This document shows positions 21,454-22,991 of a DNA stretch of 22,991 nucleotides, piece after piece. Each line of letters starts with the position of its first letter. Position 1 is the stretch's first letter. The position numbers were made by a program, and so were the translations under genes. Source of the stretch: Spirogloea muscicola (lineage: Eukaryota; Streptophyta; Zygnematophyceae; Spirogloeales; Spirogloeaceae); NCBI GenBank assembly GCA_009602725.1, contig WELB01000002.1, forward strand, positions 2,010,921 through 2,033,911, read 5' to 3'. The notes beneath the pieces were generated by a model that was not told the origin of the DNA, searched no databases, and saw only the letters and a list, made by a program, of their open reading frames with translations.

Positions 21454-22113
21454 CCTGTAGTGGTTAGCCCACATTAATGTCTGCTTCTCCTGCAAGGCCG
21501 CAAGAACCATACTGAGGACTTTCGTCTCGTGCTGAAGCCTCAGTCTGTTAGTCTTTCATCATACTGTCCAGTCAGTTTAGGCTGATAACTACACCAGTGG
21601 TGGCATTACATGGCCTTCTGACTCGTGACCTCAATGGTCAAAAGGTATCATTGCAGATGGTCAAGAAGAGCTACACTTGCATGCTACCGTGACTCTGGTA
21701 GATTGAACTACACAAAAGTAGTTGTTCGCTTTAAGGCAGCAAGGTGCAGAGTGAGCTCGGCAGTGTGGCTCATGGTAGTGTGCATACATAGAGGGGGGAA
21801 CCGAATATGATAGGCTACGTGACTGCTGTGAGCAAGCTAGGGCCGCGAGTCCAATAGCTTATCATATGAGTTGAATCCTCGCATGGTACTCATTCAAAAG
21901 GTCTTCCATTGTATAATCAGTGGACATGGCTGTCTTGGTACCGAGCATGCTTGCCCACCATTGCTCCACTTGATGCCAACCCCTCTTCAAGCACTGGCAG
22001 CTGAAACGAGGACCAATCATCCAATAAGGTGGCGCTAAAGGGAGGCAACTCCTATAAGCGTTGGAAGCACAATCACAATGAGAGGCATACGCCACGGACA
22101 ATGAGGAAAGCGT
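21454..22113. other. Convergent 3' region
   Basis: The region lies between the stops of the phosphoglycerate-mutase-like gene and the acidic membrane-protein gene, so it should hold both 3' untranslated regions. A minus-strand TGTAA (plus 21606-21610) is a candidate poly(A) signal for the latter. The open frames at 21625-21810 and 21862-22101 show no recognisable motifs. Confidence 0.4.
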
Positions 22114-22540
22114 CTAGGAGTGAGTGTCCCTCTTCTTCTTCTTCTTCTTTGAGGAGTGGGTCTCAGTGGGCTTTGCAGCTGCATGGAGCACATCCTCGGG
22201 GCTAGCACCCTTGCCTGGCTTGGCAGTGGTAGAAGGCGGCGCAACTTCAGTGGAGCCATTCACGGGGAGCTTGTGAACGTCATCTGGGGGCTGCGCAAGA
22301 GCTTCGCTGTACATCATGGGCTTGTCCGGCTCTCGCACCGAGATGGGCTTCCCCTCCTCGGTCGTGGCGGCCACCTCCACCTCGTGCTTGACCTCCTCGT
22401 GCTCTGGCCTCCGGGACTTCTCGGGTTGCTCGGACTCCTGGGGCTCTTGCTGCGGCTCCGATTCGGGCTCGTGCTTCGCTACCTCGGCCTCGGGCTCGGG
22501 CTCAGCCTCAGGCTCGGCCTCTGGCTCGGCTTCGGCCTCG

Positions 22541-22571
<31 letters not shown>

Positions 22572-22991
22572 GCTCGAGCTCGGGCTCGGGCTCCTTGGGC
22601 TTGCGCTCCGGCTCCGGCGCACCCTTGGCAGGCTCAACCTCGGGGTGATCCTTGGGGGCGAGAGCGGCGTCGTTGAAAGCGCTGGTAGTGGCGGCGTCCA
22701 GCAGCGATTTGGCCACCTGCTCGAGGGACTGCGAGCTCAGCTCCGTCTCGTCGAGGCCGTCGGGGGTCTCGACCACCTCTACCTCGGCGAGCAGCAGCGA
22801 CGTCTGGTGGGGCGGCGCGACGGCGTCGCGGAGGGCCTGGGCGGGCGCGGAGAGGGAGGCCACCAGGCGGCGGCTGATGGCGCTGTCGGGGCGCAGGAGC
22901 GCGGTGGCGGCGGCGACGTAGAGCGCGGCGCAGAGGGGCAGCGCCAGCAGCGCCAGCGCCCAGGCGGCGGCCAGGAAAAGCAGCGCGGCGC
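22114..22991 (-). CDS. Membrane protein with Glu/Pro-rich tail (5' partial)
   Basis: An uninterrupted minus-strand frame runs from the window edge to TAG at 22116-22114, about 292 residues visible. It opens inside a hydrophobic helix ([20 protein letters not shown] then [10 protein letters not shown]) that is a likely membrane segment, followed by [20 protein letters not shown]. The middle is acidic ([20 protein letters not shown]). A low-complexity stretch of alternating Glu and Pro/Ala follows, then a Lys run ([13 protein letters not shown]) at the very C-terminus. The order of hydrophobic helix then long charged tail suggests an integral membrane protein with a soluble disordered C-terminal tail. 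The upstream exons are outside the window and I do not recognise the family. No intron is needed in the visible part. Confidence 0.75.
22455..22610. repeat. Imperfect ctcggg hexamer repeat coding (Glu-Pro/Ala)n
   Basis: On the plus strand the unit is ctcggg or ctcggc with variants; read on the minus strand it encodes alternating Glu with Pro, Ala or Leu in the tail of the membrane-protein gene. Synonymous variation among units indicates selection for the peptide pattern or age of the repeat. The Ser/Gly-rich frame on the plus strand is its shadow. Confidence 0.85.

Noticed and set aside
22316-22648. Ser/Gly-rich plus-strand frame.
   Set aside because: Exact shadow of the Glu/Pro repeat on the minus strand, whose frame continues into a membrane segment and a Lys-rich tail.

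Overview
The window looks like nuclear DNA of a green alga, most likely a chlorophyte. Genes are densely packed and intron-rich, with short introns (roughly 85 to 320 nt, a few longer) that mostly end in (T)GCAG. The 5' ends of genes are very GC-rich. Several proteins resemble plant-lineage families: an RIK-type KH protein, a plant phosphoglycerate-mutase-like protein and a plant-type YTM1/WDR12. I see no bacterial operons, phage, insertion sequences or CRISPR. All gene models were made by hand from splice signals, reading phase and remembered protein families, without alignments.

Layout, left to right. A 5'-partial RIK/KHDC4 KH-domain gene (+, to 3796) converges on a metallo-beta-lactamase-fold hydrolase (-, 4214-6199). 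Only 112 bp upstream of the hydrolase start, a small TPR protein ends (-, 6312-7986). Its last intron carries a long TG/CA microsatellite and a duplicated hairpin element. A 1.4 kb spacer follows (7987-9361) with nested imperfect tandem repeats of about 206 nt and one exon-like island. Next come ribosomal protein eS4 (-, 9362-10959, first exon not found), a (GA)n tract ending in an N, and the 5' part of a GFA/CENP-V-like zinc protein (-, 11357-11606). This fragment is head-to-head with a complete-looking YTM1/WDR12 ribosome-biogenesis gene (+, 11933-15586).

Ten bases after the YTM1 stop lies a run of about 190 A with an N inside, then a small F-box gene (+, 15813-16975). It converges on a poorly resolved gene with a C2HC zinc finger and proline-rich segments (-, about 17187-18679). 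That gene is head-to-head with a phosphoglycerate-mutase-like gene (+, 18954-21453). The phosphoglycerate-mutase-like gene in turn converges on a 5'-partial membrane protein with a Glu/Pro-rich tail (-, 22114-22991).

Two genes serve ribosome production (eS4, YTM1) and one RNA processing (RIK), but they do not form a pathway unit, and most of the window is ordinary housekeeping sequence. The points most worth checking are three introns in three genes that all need the same one-nucleotide phase correction, the duplicated hairpin element in the TPR intron, the A-tract beside the YTM1 stop, and the gap that appears to have removed the ends of two neighbouring genes.
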